From NCBI GenBank assembly GCA_947453195.1, contig CANGFO010000001.1, positions 62,001 through 126,000 on the forward strand: a DNA stretch of 64,000 nt, in the 5' to 3' direction. Each line of letters opens with the position of its first letter. Positions within the stretch are counted from its first letter, which is position 1. The notes beneath the pieces are model-generated. The model saw only the letters and a list, made by a program, of their open reading frames with translations, did no database searches and was not told the DNA's origin. Position numbers and translations under genes: made by a program. Below, piece after piece: positions 9,080 through 18,190 of this stretch. This DNA is from Flavobacteriaceae bacterium. GTDB taxonomy: Bacteria > Bacteroidota > Bacteroidia > Flavobacteriales > Flavobacteriaceae.

Positions 9080-10003
9080 TTAAACCCAATCAATTGGATT
9101 TTCTAATACCTGAATTAATTTTTCTTCTTCGCTTCCAACTTCTGGATGGTGGTCGTAATGCCATTGCACGTGAGGTGGTAAAGACATCAAAATACTTTCA
9201 ATTCGGCCGTTAGTTTTTAGTCCGAAAAGAGTGCCTTTATCGTGAACTAAATTAAATTCAACATAACGTCCTCTTCGGATTTCTTGCCAAGTTCTTTGTT
9301 CTGGTGTGTATGCTAAATTTTTTCTTTTTTCTACAATTGGGACGTATGCTTCTAGAAAACTGTTCCCTACTTCAGTTACGAAATTAAACCAATCTTCCAT
9401 TGCCATTTGCTCATTTGCTTTGCAATAATCAAAGAATAATCCGCCTAGTCCTCGCGCTTCATTGCGATGCGCATTCCAAAAATAGTCGTCACATTGTTTT
9501 TTATATTTTGGATAAAACTCGGGGTTGTGTTTGTCGCAAGCCGTTTTACAAGTGTGATGAAAATGGATTCCGTCTTCCTCAAATAAATAATAAGGCGTTA
9601 AATCTTGGCCTCCGCCAAACCAGGAATTGATTACCTTCCGTGAACCTGTACTGAGCTCTGCCGAAGAATCATACATTTCAAAATAACGCCAATTGGCATG
9701 AACCGTTGGCACCATCGGGTTTTTAGGATGAATGACCAAACTCAATCCACAAGCAAAAAAATCGGCTTCGTCTACATTGAATAATTTCTGCATAGAATCA
9801 GGTAATTTACCATGAACCGCTGAAATATTCACACCTCCTTTTTCAAAAACAGATCCATTTTCAATTACTCGTGTTCGTCCGCCGCCGCCTTCTGGTCGTT
9901 CCCAAATGTCCTCACGAAATTTGGCAACGCCATCAACTTCTTCTAGTTTAGAAGTGATTTGGTCTTGGAGGCTTAGTATGTATTTATAGAATTTATCTTT
10001 CAA
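9080..10003 (-). CDS. hemF: Oxygen-dependent coproporphyrinogen III oxidase
   Basis: Oxidatively decarboxylates coproporphyrinogen III to protoporphyrinogen IX using O2. The motifs SWFGGGQDLTPYYLFEED, HHTCK and RRGRYVEFNLVHDKGTLFGL are diagnostic, and 307 residues is the normal length. It begins 9 bases after the hemE stop and so is in the same operon. Because this is the aerobic enzyme rather than radical-SAM HemN, heme synthesis from this cluster needs oxygen unless a hemN lies elsewhere. Confidence 0.97.
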   Translation of the reverse strand: MKDKFYKYILSLQDQITSKLEEVDGVAKFREDIWERPEGGGGRTRVIENGSVFEKGGVNISAVHGKLPDSMQKLFNVDEADFFACGLSLVIHPKNPMVPTVHANWRYFEMYDSSAELSTGSRKVINSWFGGGQDLTPYYLFEEDGIHFHHTCKTACDKHNPEFYPKYKKQCDDYFWNAHRNEARGLGGLFFDYCKANEQMAMEDWFNFVTEVGNSFLEAYVPIVEKRKNLAYTPEQRTWQEIRRGRYVEFNLVHDKGTLFGLKTNGRIESILMSLPPHVQWHYDHHPEVGSEEEKLIQVLENPIDWV

Positions 10004-10012
10004 AACTTGATT

Positions 10013-11038
10013 TTATTTTTGATACTCTTTTACCGCTTCCACAAAAGCTTTTGCGTGATCCACAGGAATATTTGGTAAAATTCCGTGACCTAGATTTACG
10101 ATGTAATTGTCTTTTCCGAATTCGTCTATCATTTCGTGCACCATTTTTTTGATGGTTGGAATTGGAGAAAGCAAACGACTTGGATCAAAATTTCCTTGCA
10201 AAGTAATATTTCCACCGGTTAAATAACGAGCGTTCCTTGCAGAACAAGTCCAATCTACGCCAAGAGCCGAAGCTTTCGATTTTGACATTTCGCCTAAAGC
10301 AAACCAACAGCCTTTTCCGAAAACAATTACTTTAGTTTCATCGGCTAAAGCCTCTACAATTTGGTTGATGTATTTCCAAGAAAATTCTTGATAATCTACA
10401 GGAGAAAGCATGCCTCCCCAAGAATCAAAAATCTGAATGGCGTTGCAACCTGCTTTTACTTTTTCTTTCAAATATAAAATAGTGGTATCGGTAATTTTTT
10501 GCAATAAAGTATGCGCCGCAACCGGATTTGAAAAACAAAATCCTTTTGCCGTATCAAAACTTTTTGTGCCTTTTCCTTCCACAGCATAACAAAAAATCGT
10601 CCAGGGTGAACCAGCAAAACCAATCAACGGCACCTCATCGTTCAGCATTTCTTTGGTTAATTTGATGGCATCAAAAACATAACCCAAGGTTTCATGAACA
10701 TCTGGAACAAAAGTTCTGTTCACGTCTTCCATGGTTCGAATTGGATTTGGAATTATCGGCCCCAAATTGTCTTTCAACTCCACATGAATTCCCATAGCGC
10801 GTGGCACCACCAAAATATCCGAAAACAAAATTGCCGCATCTGGTTTTACAATTCGAATGGGTTGCACCGTAATTTCGGCAGCCAATTCTGGAGTTTCGCA
10901 ACGGGTGAAAAAATCATATTTGTCACGTAAAGCTCTAAATTCTGGCAAATACCTTCCGGCTTGGCGCATCATCCAAACGGGCGGTCGCTCTACGGTTTCG
11001 TTATTAAGGGCTCTTAAGAATAGATCGTTTTTTAACAT
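10013..11038 (-). CDS. hemE: Uroporphyrinogen decarboxylase
   Basis: Removes four acetate carboxyl groups from uroporphyrinogen III to give coproporphyrinogen III. The N-terminal family signature [17 protein letters not shown] carries the substrate-binding arginines. The [18 protein letters not shown] region and the C-terminal [15 protein letters not shown] segment are also typical. Length is 341 residues. It lies between hemD (43 bases) and hemF (9 bases). Confidence 0.97.
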   Translation of the reverse strand: MLKNDLFLRALNNETVERPPVWMMRQAGRYLPEFRALRDKYDFFTRCETPELAAEITVQPIRIVKPDAAILFSDILVVPRAMGIHVELKDNLGPIIPNPIRTMEDVNRTFVPDVHETLGYVFDAIKLTKEMLNDEVPLIGFAGSPWTIFCYAVEGKGTKSFDTAKGFCFSNPVAAHTLLQKITDTTILYLKEKVKAGCNAIQIFDSWGGMLSPVDYQEFSWKYINQIVEALADETKVIVFGKGCWFALGEMSKSKASALGVDWTCSARNARYLTGGNITLQGNFDPSRLLSPIPTIKKMVHEMIDEFGKDNYIVNLGHGILPNIPVDHAKAFVEAVKEYQK

Positions 11039-11081
11039 TGTTTATAATTTAAAGTTTTAAGTTGCGTCAACTCAAACTGTT

Positions 11082-11747
11082 TTAATAATATTCTATTACT
11101 TGTGTAATCACACTTTCAACCGAAGGTTTTTCTGCGATGATTATGTTTTTTACTTTTTTATTTTCTAATGCTTCTGCGGTGGTTTCGCCAATACAGAAAC
11201 AAATTTCGTCTTTTATCGAATTCAATTTTAAATAACTCTCCACTCCCGATGGGCTGAAAAACAGAATGCCATCTACTTTTGAGGTAATTGTATTTGAGGT
11301 CAAATTGGTTTCATAAACTTCAATTTCGTTGAATGTGATTCCGTTTTCATTTAAGGTATTTGGTAATACATCGCGACGTAAATTTCCACATAAGAAAGTA
11401 AACGAATCGGTAGCATAAACTAAAGAAATGATCTCAGCCAAATCGGAGGCATAGCCAGTATAGGCAACTACATCAAATCCGTTTTCGGTAAGCAATTCCT
11501 TGGTTTTCATACCAACAGAAAATACACTTTTCCCTTTTAATTCGTCGCATTTTGGGTGTTGTAAAATACTTAGAACCGCATTTTGACTCGTGAAAATTAG
11601 ATTTTCATTCAATTTTGAAAGTTCAAAATTTTTAATTTTAGTTTCTATAAAATCTTCCTCCAATACCGAAATGCCTGCATCTGACAAAAGTTGCCTTTGT
11701 ATAGGTTGGAGTTTTTTAGTAGATACTATGTTTATTTGTTTTGACAT
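11082..11747 (-). CDS. hemD: Uroporphyrinogen-III synthase
   Basis: Cyclises and inverts ring D of hydroxymethylbilane to form uroporphyrinogen III. HemD proteins are poorly conserved; here the two-lobed pattern is visible with FTSQNAVLSIL in lobe one and the conserved ILFFSPSGVESYL followed by CFCIGETTAEAL in lobe two. Length is 221 residues. The assignment is strengthened by position: it is directly between hemC and hemE, 38 bases after hemC. Confidence 0.93.
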   Translation of the reverse strand: MSKQINIVSTKKLQPIQRQLLSDAGISVLEEDFIETKIKNFELSKLNENLIFTSQNAVLSILQHPKCDELKGKSVFSVGMKTKELLTENGFDVVAYTGYASDLAEIISLVYATDSFTFLCGNLRRDVLPNTLNENGITFNEIEVYETNLTSNTITSKVDGILFFSPSGVESYLKLNSIKDEICFCIGETTAEALENKKVKNIIIAEKPSVESVITQVIEYY

Positions 11748-11785
11748 TTTTTGTTCCTAATGGATGGAAAATTTACCCTATTAAA

Positions 11786-12712
11786 TTATTTTTTTAATTG
11801 TTGTTTTATCTCTTCCATTAATTGGGCACCGCCATTATTTAGAATTTCTTGTGCGGCATGGAATCCTAATTTTTTCCATTCGGAAATTGAGACTTCTTTT
11901 TCAATTTCTAATTTTTGCTTTCCATCAATAGATAAAAGAGCACCTTTAAAATGGATGGTATCTTCAGTTTCATTGTATTTTGCAATAGCGCCAATTGGAG
12001 CGGTACATCCGCCTTCTAATGTTTTTAGAAATTGTCTTTCTATATAAGTACAGATTTCGGTTTCTATATGATTTAATTGCGATAAGGCGTCCAATGTGAA
12101 TTCGTCATTTGCCATAGCAACCACCACCATTGCACCTTGAGCTGGGGCAGGAATCATCCAATCTAAATTGATGTGATTCTCTGGTTTTAAATTAATTCGA
12201 TCTAATCCTGCTGCTGCAAAAACGGCGCCGTCCCAATTATTTTCTTGTAATTTTTGCATTCTGGTATTTACATTTCCACGTAAATCAACAACGGAATGAT
12301 TTGGATATTTATTCCACCATTGCGCTTGACGGCGTAAACTTCCGGTTGCAATCGTGGCCGCCGAATCTAAAAAAGTAGTACTGCCTTTATGAACTAAAAT
12401 ATCTAAAATATTCGCTCTTTCTAAAACCGCTGCTTGAACAATTCCTTGAGGTAAGGCCGTTGGCACATCTTTCATAGAATGCACGGCAATGTCTACTTGG
12501 CCATTTATCATGGCAATGTCTAATGTTTTGGTGAAAATTCCGGTAATTCCTAGTTCATAAAGCGGTTTGTCTAAAAGAATGTCACCTTGTGATTTCACTG
12601 CAATAATTTCGGTTTTATACCCTAAATCATTCAATTGTTTTTGAACTGTATGGGCTTGCCAAAGTGCTAATTCGCTATCTCTGGTTCCTATGCGTATGGT
12701 TTTTTCAGACAT
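11786..12712 (-). CDS. hemC: Hydroxymethylbilane synthase (porphobilinogen deaminase)
   Basis: Polymerises four porphobilinogens into hydroxymethylbilane. The dipyrromethane-cofactor cysteine is in FLKTLEGGCTAPIGA. The substrate-arginine region ATGSLRRQAQWW and VHSMKDVP are intact. The ORF track begins at an upstream TTG (12751), but the ATG at 12712 gives the standard N-terminus MSEKTIRIGTRDSELALWQ and is chosen (308 residues). The gene lies about 55 bases downstream of hemA. Confidence 0.96.
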   Translation of the reverse strand: MSEKTIRIGTRDSELALWQAHTVQKQLNDLGYKTEIIAVKSQGDILLDKPLYELGITGIFTKTLDIAMINGQVDIAVHSMKDVPTALPQGIVQAAVLERANILDILVHKGSTTFLDSAATIATGSLRRQAQWWNKYPNHSVVDLRGNVNTRMQKLQENNWDGAVFAAAGLDRINLKPENHINLDWMIPAPAQGAMVVVAMANDEFTLDALSQLNHIETEICTYIERQFLKTLEGGCTAPIGAIAKYNETEDTIHFKGALLSIDGKQKLEIEKEVSISEWKKLGFHAAQEILNNGGAQLMEEIKQQLKK

Positions 12713-12767
12713 TTTGTATTTTTTGGAAACCTCAAAGATTAAAGGTTTCAAGTTGGGGCTTATAGGA

Positions 12768-14027
12768 CTAAAAAAATGCTTTTTCTTGTTCTAATTGAAA
12801 TACTTTTTCAATCCATTCGATACCTTCTTCCATAGATTCTCCATCTTTTAAATGGTTTACAAAATGGCTCGTAATCTTTTGGATGATTCTATTGCTTATC
12901 AATTCGGCTTGATCTTCATCAAAATTAGATAATTTTTTTCGTTGAAAATTTAATTCCCCATCTTTTATAGAGTTGAACTTTTCTTTAAGCGCATGAATAG
13001 TAGGTGCAAATTTTCGGTTTTTATTCCATGCTAAAAACTCTTCTTGAATTTCCTCAATTATCGCTTCTGCTGCAGGGATATGTAATTTTCTATTTTCTAA
13101 AGTTTCATCTGTCATTTGAGATAAATGATCCATATGAACTAAAGTCACTCCAGGAACTTCATTTACATTTTCATGCACGTTTTTTGGGATGGACAAATCT
13201 AAAATAAGAATTGGTTTTTTTAGATTCAGAATAGTTTTATCAATAGTAGGGTTTTGCGCTCCTGTTGCCACAACAATCACATCCGATTTTTGAATTTCAA
13301 GTTGTAAGTCGGCGTAATCTTTTACAATTACATTTAGTTTTTGAGCTAATTTTTCAGCTTTGTCTTTGGTTCTATTAATAAGTGTGATTTGCTCATGTTT
13401 GGTATGTTTTACTAAATTTTCGCAAGTATTTCTTCCTATTTTTCCGGTTCCAAAAAGCAAAATATTTTTATTTGCTATGTCTTCAACATTTTTAAAAATA
13501 TATTGAACGGAGGCAAAAGATACTGATGTCGCTCCCGAAGAAATCTCGGTTTCGTTTTTTATTTTTTTACTAGCTTGAATCACTGCATTCACTAAACGCT
13601 CCATAAAAGCATTGGCAAGATTCATGGCTTTACTTTCGGCGAAAGCCATTTTTAATTGGCTAATTATTTCAAAATCTCCAAGAATCTGACTGTCTAAACC
13701 AGTTCCTACACGAAACATATGATTAATTGCTTCTTGTCGTTTATATACAAAAGCAACTTGTTGAAATTCTTCAACGGTGCCGTGACTGTTTTCGCAAAGT
13801 AATTTTATTAACTGAAATGGATGTTGAGCAAAACCATAGATTTCGGTTCTATTACAAGTAGAAGTAACGATTAACGCTTCGATACCTTCTCTTTTTGCTT
13901 GTGCTAATAAGTTGGTTTTAGCTTGTGCGTCTAAGCTAAATTTACCCCTCATCTCCGCATCTGCTTTCTTGTAACTCAATCCGACTGAGTAAAAAGTAGT
14001 TGACTTTAATGTATTATTATTTTCCAT
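12768..14027 (-). CDS. hemA: Glutamyl-tRNA reductase
   Basis: First committed enzyme of the C5 tetrapyrrole pathway: it reduces glutamyl-tRNA(Glu) to glutamate-1-semialdehyde. The active-site cysteine is in VTSTCNRTEIYGF. GSQ-like MFRVGTGLDSQILGDFEI and the NADPH-binding LLFGTGKIGRNTCENL follow in order, and a C-terminal dimerisation helix ends the 419-residue chain. It is the promoter-proximal gene of the minus arm, with a TAAATTTG -7 box 26 bases before the ATG. The next enzyme, HemL, is not in this window. Confidence 0.97.
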   Translation of the reverse strand: MENNNTLKSTTFYSVGLSYKKADAEMRGKFSLDAQAKTNLLAQAKREGIEALIVTSTCNRTEIYGFAQHPFQLIKLLCENSHGTVEEFQQVAFVYKRQEAINHMFRVGTGLDSQILGDFEIISQLKMAFAESKAMNLANAFMERLVNAVIQASKKIKNETEISSGATSVSFASVQYIFKNVEDIANKNILLFGTGKIGRNTCENLVKHTKHEQITLINRTKDKAEKLAQKLNVIVKDYADLQLEIQKSDVIVVATGAQNPTIDKTILNLKKPILILDLSIPKNVHENVNEVPGVTLVHMDHLSQMTDETLENRKLHIPAAEAIIEEIQEEFLAWNKNRKFAPTIHALKEKFNSIKDGELNFQRKKLSNFDEDQAELISNRIIQKITSHFVNHLKDGESMEEGIEWIEKVFQLEQEKAFF

Positions 14028-14053
14028 AGTTACCCTTTTACCTAAAAGTTAAA

Positions 14054-14061
14054 CAAATTTA
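14054..14061 (-). promoter_or_regulatory. -7 box of hemA operon promoter
   Basis: TAAATTTG on the minus strand, an exact match to the Bacteroidota -7 consensus TAnnTTTG, 26 bases before the hemA ATG. No clear -33 TTG was seen. Confidence 0.5.
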
Positions 14062-14210
14062 TGTTTAAGCTTTTTATAAAAGTAACGCTAAAAGTACTTT
14101 TTATGTCGCTGAGAGAAAATTTGCAGGAATTTGTAATTACAGCGTTATTTTTTTATAATTTTGCTTTAAAATAAATGGTTTTGAAAATAATAATTTAAAA
14201 CAATTCTTAA

Positions 14211-14218
14211 TAAATTTG
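14211..14218 (+). promoter_or_regulatory. -7 box of AraC-hemH operon promoter
   Basis: TAAATTTG, an exact TAnnTTTG match, 35 bases before the ATG of the AraC-type gene. A TTTG lies upstream at about 14180 but with a long (27-base) spacer. Together with the hemA box it makes the 226-base divergent gap the likely control region of both heme arms. Confidence 0.5.
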
Positions 14219-14253
14219 TAAGATTCAATTTTATTTATACAAAAAATGTCGCT

Positions 14254-15126
14254 ATGGGTTCACAAGAAGAAATTAAAATTGAAACTGATTTTATTTTACT
14301 CCGATTTCAAAATGAAGGAACCGAAAATTTTCATGTTAACCGACATGTTAATCAAGGACTTATACAATTTCATTTTGGAATTAAAGGCAAGGCAAAATTT
14401 ATTTTTAACACCGGTGGATATGCCTTAGATTTAAAAGAAGAGAAAGCCCTTTTGTTTTATAATCCACAAAAAGAATTACCACTTAATTTAGAAATTGCGC
14501 CAAACACTTGGGTGATTTCGGTACTTATTTCTATTCAAAAATTTCATTCGCTTTTTTCAAGTGAATCTGGAAATATCCCTTTTTTAAGTGACGAAAATAA
14601 AGATCGAAAATACTACACCGAAAGCGACATAAGCCCTTCTATGGCAATTGTGTTAAGCCAGTTATTTCATTACAACCTAAACCCTGCAATTAAAAACCTA
14701 TATTATAAAGGTAAAGGATACGAGCTTTTAAGTTTGTATTTTAATAGATCGGAAGATCCAAATGCTGCACAATGTCCTTTCTTAATAGATGAAGAAAATG
14801 TAGTTAAAATTAAAAAAGCCAAAGAAATCATCATCGCCAATATCGCTGAACCACCAAGTTTAGAAGAATTGGCAGGCCAAGTGGGATTGAGTTTGAAGAA
14901 ACTAAAAATGGGTTTCAAGCAAATTTATGGTGATACCGTTTATGGATTCCTATTGGATTATAAATTGGACTACGCACGCCAACTGCTAGATACAGGCTCT
15001 TATAATGTAAATGAAGTGGGATTAAAAATTGGATACAGCACTGGCAGTCATTTTATTGCGGCATTTAAGAAAAAATTTGCCACTACCCCAAAAAAATACC
15101 TAATGTCTATTAATATTACTATATAA
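14254..15126 (+). CDS. AraC-family transcriptional regulator (PchR-like)
   Basis: A 290-residue DNA-binding regulator. The N-terminal ~170 residues form a ligand-sensing region of the PchR-like type, and the C-terminal ~100 residues hold two helix-turn-helix motifs (SLEELAGQVGLSLKKLKMGF and the VNEVGLKIGYSTGSHFIAAF hallmark). PchR-like regulators often sense siderophores, iron or heme status. It is divergent from hemA and 13 bases before hemH, so control of the heme cluster is a reasonable inference, but no ligand or operator can be read from sequence. An overlapping frame-1 ORF at 14246 is a shadow. Confidence 0.9.
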   Translation: MGSQEEIKIETDFILLRFQNEGTENFHVNRHVNQGLIQFHFGIKGKAKFIFNTGGYALDLKEEKALLFYNPQKELPLNLEIAPNTWVISVLISIQKFHSLFSSESGNIPFLSDENKDRKYYTESDISPSMAIVLSQLFHYNLNPAIKNLYYKGKGYELLSLYFNRSEDPNAAQCPFLIDEENVVKIKKAKEIIIANIAEPPSLEELAGQVGLSLKKLKMGFKQIYGDTVYGFLLDYKLDYARQLLDTGSYNVNEVGLKIGYSTGSHFIAAFKKKFATTPKKYLMSINITI

Positions 15127-15139
15127 TTTACCACAACTA

Positions 15140-16153
15140 ATGAAAGGAGTATTACTTGTAAATCTTGGTTCGCCAGAAAGTCCAACACCAAAAGATGTAA
15201 AGCCGTATTTAGATGAATTTTTAATGGATAAATACGTTATTGACGTTCCGTTTTTATTGCGCGCCTTGTTGGTTCGTGGGATAATATTAAACACAAGACC
15301 AAAAAAATCAGCGGCAGCCTATGCTAAAATTTGGTGGGAAGAAGGGTCTCCCTTAGTGGTTATTTCGCAACGAATGCATAAAAAAGTTCAAGAGAAAAGT
15401 TCAATTCCGGTGGCATTGGCCATGCGTTATGGAACGATGACTATTGAAAAAGGCTTACAAGAATTAAGAGAAAAAGGAGTTACTGAGGTGCTACTTTTGG
15501 CTTTATACCCGCAATATGCCATGGCGTCTACAACTACCATTTGGGAGCTAGCAGATGACTTAGTTCGAACCAAGTTTCCAGAGATGAAACTTACCAAAGT
15601 TCCTGCTTTTTACAACAAACCCGATTATATTCAGGCATTAGCCAATTCAATAAAAAAACATTTAGACACTTTTGAATACGATCATTTGTTGTTTTCCTAC
15701 CACGGAATTCCCAAACGTCATATTCGCAAAACCGATGTGACCAAATCACATTGTGCTATAGATGGTTCGTGTTGTAATACGCCTTCGCCAGCACACGAAT
15801 TTTGCTACCGCCACCAATGTTATGAAACGACCAAACAGGTAGTGAAATTACTAGGTATTCCTGAAGGAAAATACAGCCAAACCTTTCAATCGCGCTTAGC
15901 GGGAGATAAATGGTTAACACCTTACACGGATGTGGAAGTAAATAAAATGCCTGAAAAAGGAATTAAGAAATTAGCCGTGGTAACTCCGGCATTTGTATCA
16001 GATTGTTTAGAAACTTTGGAAGAAATTGCTATGGAAGCCAACGAACAATTTTTACATCATGGTGGGGAAGAATTTATGGCAATTCCTTGTATGAATGATG
16101 GTGACGAATGGTGTGGCGTGGTGGCAAATTGGATTAAAGAATGGTCTAATTAA
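15140..16153 (+). CDS. hemH: Ferrochelatase
   Basis: Inserts ferrous iron into a porphyrin in the last step of heme synthesis. The conserved histidine motif FSYHGIPKRH, SRLAGDKWLTPYTD and VVTPAFVSDCLETLEEI are diagnostic, and the N-terminus MKGVLLVNLGSPESPTPKDV is classical. Length is 337 residues. With HemJ next to it, the protoporphyrin-dependent route is likely rather than the coproporphyrin-dependent route of Gram-positive bacteria. Confidence 0.97.
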   Translation: MKGVLLVNLGSPESPTPKDVKPYLDEFLMDKYVIDVPFLLRALLVRGIILNTRPKKSAAAYAKIWWEEGSPLVVISQRMHKKVQEKSSIPVALAMRYGTMTIEKGLQELREKGVTEVLLLALYPQYAMASTTTIWELADDLVRTKFPEMKLTKVPAFYNKPDYIQALANSIKKHLDTFEYDHLLFSYHGIPKRHIRKTDVTKSHCAIDGSCCNTPSPAHEFCYRHQCYETTKQVVKLLGIPEGKYSQTFQSRLAGDKWLTPYTDVEVNKMPEKGIKKLAVVTPAFVSDCLETLEEIAMEANEQFLHHGGEEFMAIPCMNDGDEWCGVVANWIKEWSN

Positions 16154-16160
16154 AGTAATT

Positions 16161-16709
16161 ATGTTATACGATTATCTAAAATCCCTTCACCTCATCTTTG
16201 TTGTAACTTGGTTTGCAGGGTTGTTTTACATTGTTCGCTTGTTTGTTTATCAAATAGAAGCCAATGCAAAACCATCCCCTGAAAAGGAAATTTTGCTACA
16301 GCAATACAAAATAATGACGTACCGACTTTGGTATATTATTACTTGGCCAAGTGCCATATTAGCAAGTATTTTTGCATTTTGGATGTTGTTTTTTACCGAC
16401 TTAGGAAATGCTTGGTTGCACATGCCTTGGATGCATGTTAAATTAGGTTTTGTGTTTCTGTTGTATTTATACCATTGGAAATGCCACTTAATTTACAAGC
16501 AATTACAAAACGATCAATTTAAGTACGGCTCCAATTACATGCGCCTTTGGAATGAGGGTGCTACAATTATATTATTTGCAGTAGTTTTTTTAGTAATTTT
16601 AAAAAATGCTTTTAATTGGATTTATGGCGTAATCGGAATTGTATTATTTTCCCTTTTGATTATGCTTGGATTTAAATTTTATAAAAGAATCAGAGAAAAA
16701 AATAACTAG
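16161..16709 (+). CDS. hemJ: HemJ-type protoporphyrinogen IX oxidase (CopD-like membrane protein)
   Basis: A 182-residue membrane protein with four to five helices, matching the UPF0093/HemJ family that oxidises protoporphyrinogen IX. The family's N-terminal segment LKSLHLIFVVTWFAGLFYI contains the essential histidine (His10), and the WHVK-like region MPWMHVKLGFVFLLYLYH carries further conserved residues. The ORF track extends to 16095, but that would overlap hemH; the ATG at 16161, 7 bases after the hemH stop, gives the normal start. No HemG or HemY is seen, so this is probably the enzyme used. Confidence 0.92.
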   Translation: MLYDYLKSLHLIFVVTWFAGLFYIVRLFVYQIEANAKPSPEKEILLQQYKIMTYRLWYIITWPSAILASIFAFWMLFFTDLGNAWLHMPWMHVKLGFVFLLYLYHWKCHLIYKQLQNDQFKYGSNYMRLWNEGATIILFAVVFLVILKNAFNWIYGVIGIVLFSLLIMLGFKFYKRIREKNN

Positions 16710-16714
16710 ATAAA

Positions 16715-18181
16715 ATGTTTAACGGCTTTAAAATGTCAATGCTTTCCCTTCGAATTAGGATTTTCCTATCGATGATTGTATTGATCTTAATTGCCGCCTC
16801 TTTAATGGCATTGATTTCGGTGATTCAGTTTAAAAATGAAGCGCGAAGATACCACCAGGAGCGATTAGACAGGAAAGAAGATGCTGTAAAAGAAAACATC
16901 AATTACATTTTATCTACTACCACCTATCCGCTTACAGAGCGAAATCTACCTTATATATTCAAAGATAAAATTCATGAATTATCCGATATTCATAATGTAG
17001 AAATTAATATTTATAGCTTAAGCGGAAATTTATTAAAAACCTCAAAAGCTTCCTTTTCAGTAGATAATGTAGCGCCGCCAATACCTAAATATGTAACTAA
17101 ATTAGTGCAGTCATCCATTGAAAAGCGCTATGTGGATATTAAAATTGTAGATGGCGTAAAAATTCGTTCATCCTATAGTCAAATTAAAGACGATAAGTTT
17201 AAACCACTCGGTATTTTAAACCTTCCTTATGTAGAAGACGATAGTTTTTACGAAAGTGAAATTCAGGATTTCTTGGTTCGATTGAGTCAGGTTTATTTTA
17301 TAATGCTGCTCATAGCTTTTGCTTTGGCGTATTTTCTTTCAAGTTATATTACCAAATCGTTGAAGACCATTTCTGAAAAAATCAACCAAACTAGTTTGGA
17401 ACAAAAAAATGAAAAGATTGTCATCGAAGCCAATAGCCGCGAAATCAATTCCTTGATCAACGCGTATAATCGAATGGTGGATAAACTAGAAGAAAGTGCT
17501 ACCATGCTTGCGCAAAGTGAGCGTGAGCAAGCTTGGCGCGAAATGGCAAAACAAGTAGCGCATGAAATTAAAAATCCGCTAACTCCAATGCGATTGACGG
17601 TTCAAAGTTTTCAAAGAAAATTTGATCCCGAAGATCCAAATTTACAGCAAAAACTGAGTGATTATTCTAAAACTTTAATTCAGCAAATTGACACCATGAG
17701 TTCGGTAGCATCGGCATTTTCTAACTTTGCTTCGATGCCTGCACAACAAAATGAAACGCTAAATGTGGTGGAAGTTGTAGAATTTTCATTAGAAATATTT
17801 AATGAAGAAGCGATACACTTTGAAAGCGAAGAAAAAGAAATTATTACCATTATGGATCGAACGCATTTAGTACGAATAATTACAAACTTAGTTAAAAATG
17901 CCATCCAAGCTATTCCAGAAAATCAAGAGGAAAAATCGATTGTCGTAGCCGTAACGCGTGAAGAAAATTGGGTAAATATTACGGTAAAAGACAATGGAAT
18001 TGGCATTGAGTCAAGCTACATAGAACATATTTTTGAACCAAAATTCACAACCAAAAATAGTGGAATGGGGCTTGGATTAGGAATCATCAAAAACATTATT
18101 GAAAATTACAAAGGAACAATTACATTTGAAACCCAATTAGAAAAAGGAACTACATTTACGGTTTCGTTACCTATCTTATAA
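16715..18181 (+). CDS. NtrY-like sensor histidine kinase
   Basis: A 488-residue membrane sensor kinase. TM1 is at about 15-38, an extracytoplasmic sensing region at 39-190, TM2 at about 193-212, then a HAMP-like linker. The phosphoacceptor is His283 in VAHEIKNPLTPMRL (NtrY-style H-box), and the ATPase domain has NLVKNAIQAI, DNGIGI and GMGLGLGI. No response regulator gene is adjacent, so its partner is unknown. It begins 5 bases after hemJ and so is probably co-transcribed with the heme genes. A second ATG at 16733 is an alternative start. Confidence 0.92.
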   Translation: MFNGFKMSMLSLRIRIFLSMIVLILIAASLMALISVIQFKNEARRYHQERLDRKEDAVKENINYILSTTTYPLTERNLPYIFKDKIHELSDIHNVEINIYSLSGNLLKTSKASFSVDNVAPPIPKYVTKLVQSSIEKRYVDIKIVDGVKIRSSYSQIKDDKFKPLGILNLPYVEDDSFYESEIQDFLVRLSQVYFIMLLIAFALAYFLSSYITKSLKTISEKINQTSLEQKNEKIVIEANSREINSLINAYNRMVDKLEESATMLAQSEREQAWREMAKQVAHEIKNPLTPMRLTVQSFQRKFDPEDPNLQQKLSDYSKTLIQQIDTMSSVASAFSNFASMPAQQNETLNVVEVVEFSLEIFNEEAIHFESEEKEIITIMDRTHLVRIITNLVKNAIQAIPENQEEKSIVVAVTREENWVNITVKDNGIGIESSYIEHIFEPKFTTKNSGMGLGLGIIKNIIENYKGTITFETQLEKGTTFTVSLPIL

Positions 18182-18190
18182 AATTAAATT

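Noticed and set aside
12713-12751. Longer hemC start at TTG 12751
   Set aside because: The ATG at 12712 gives the standard HemC N-terminus; the extra residues match nothing in the family.
14246-14428. 60-aa plus-strand ORF overlapping the AraC gene start
   Set aside because: Out of frame with the AraC coding sequence, which has complete domain support from 14254.
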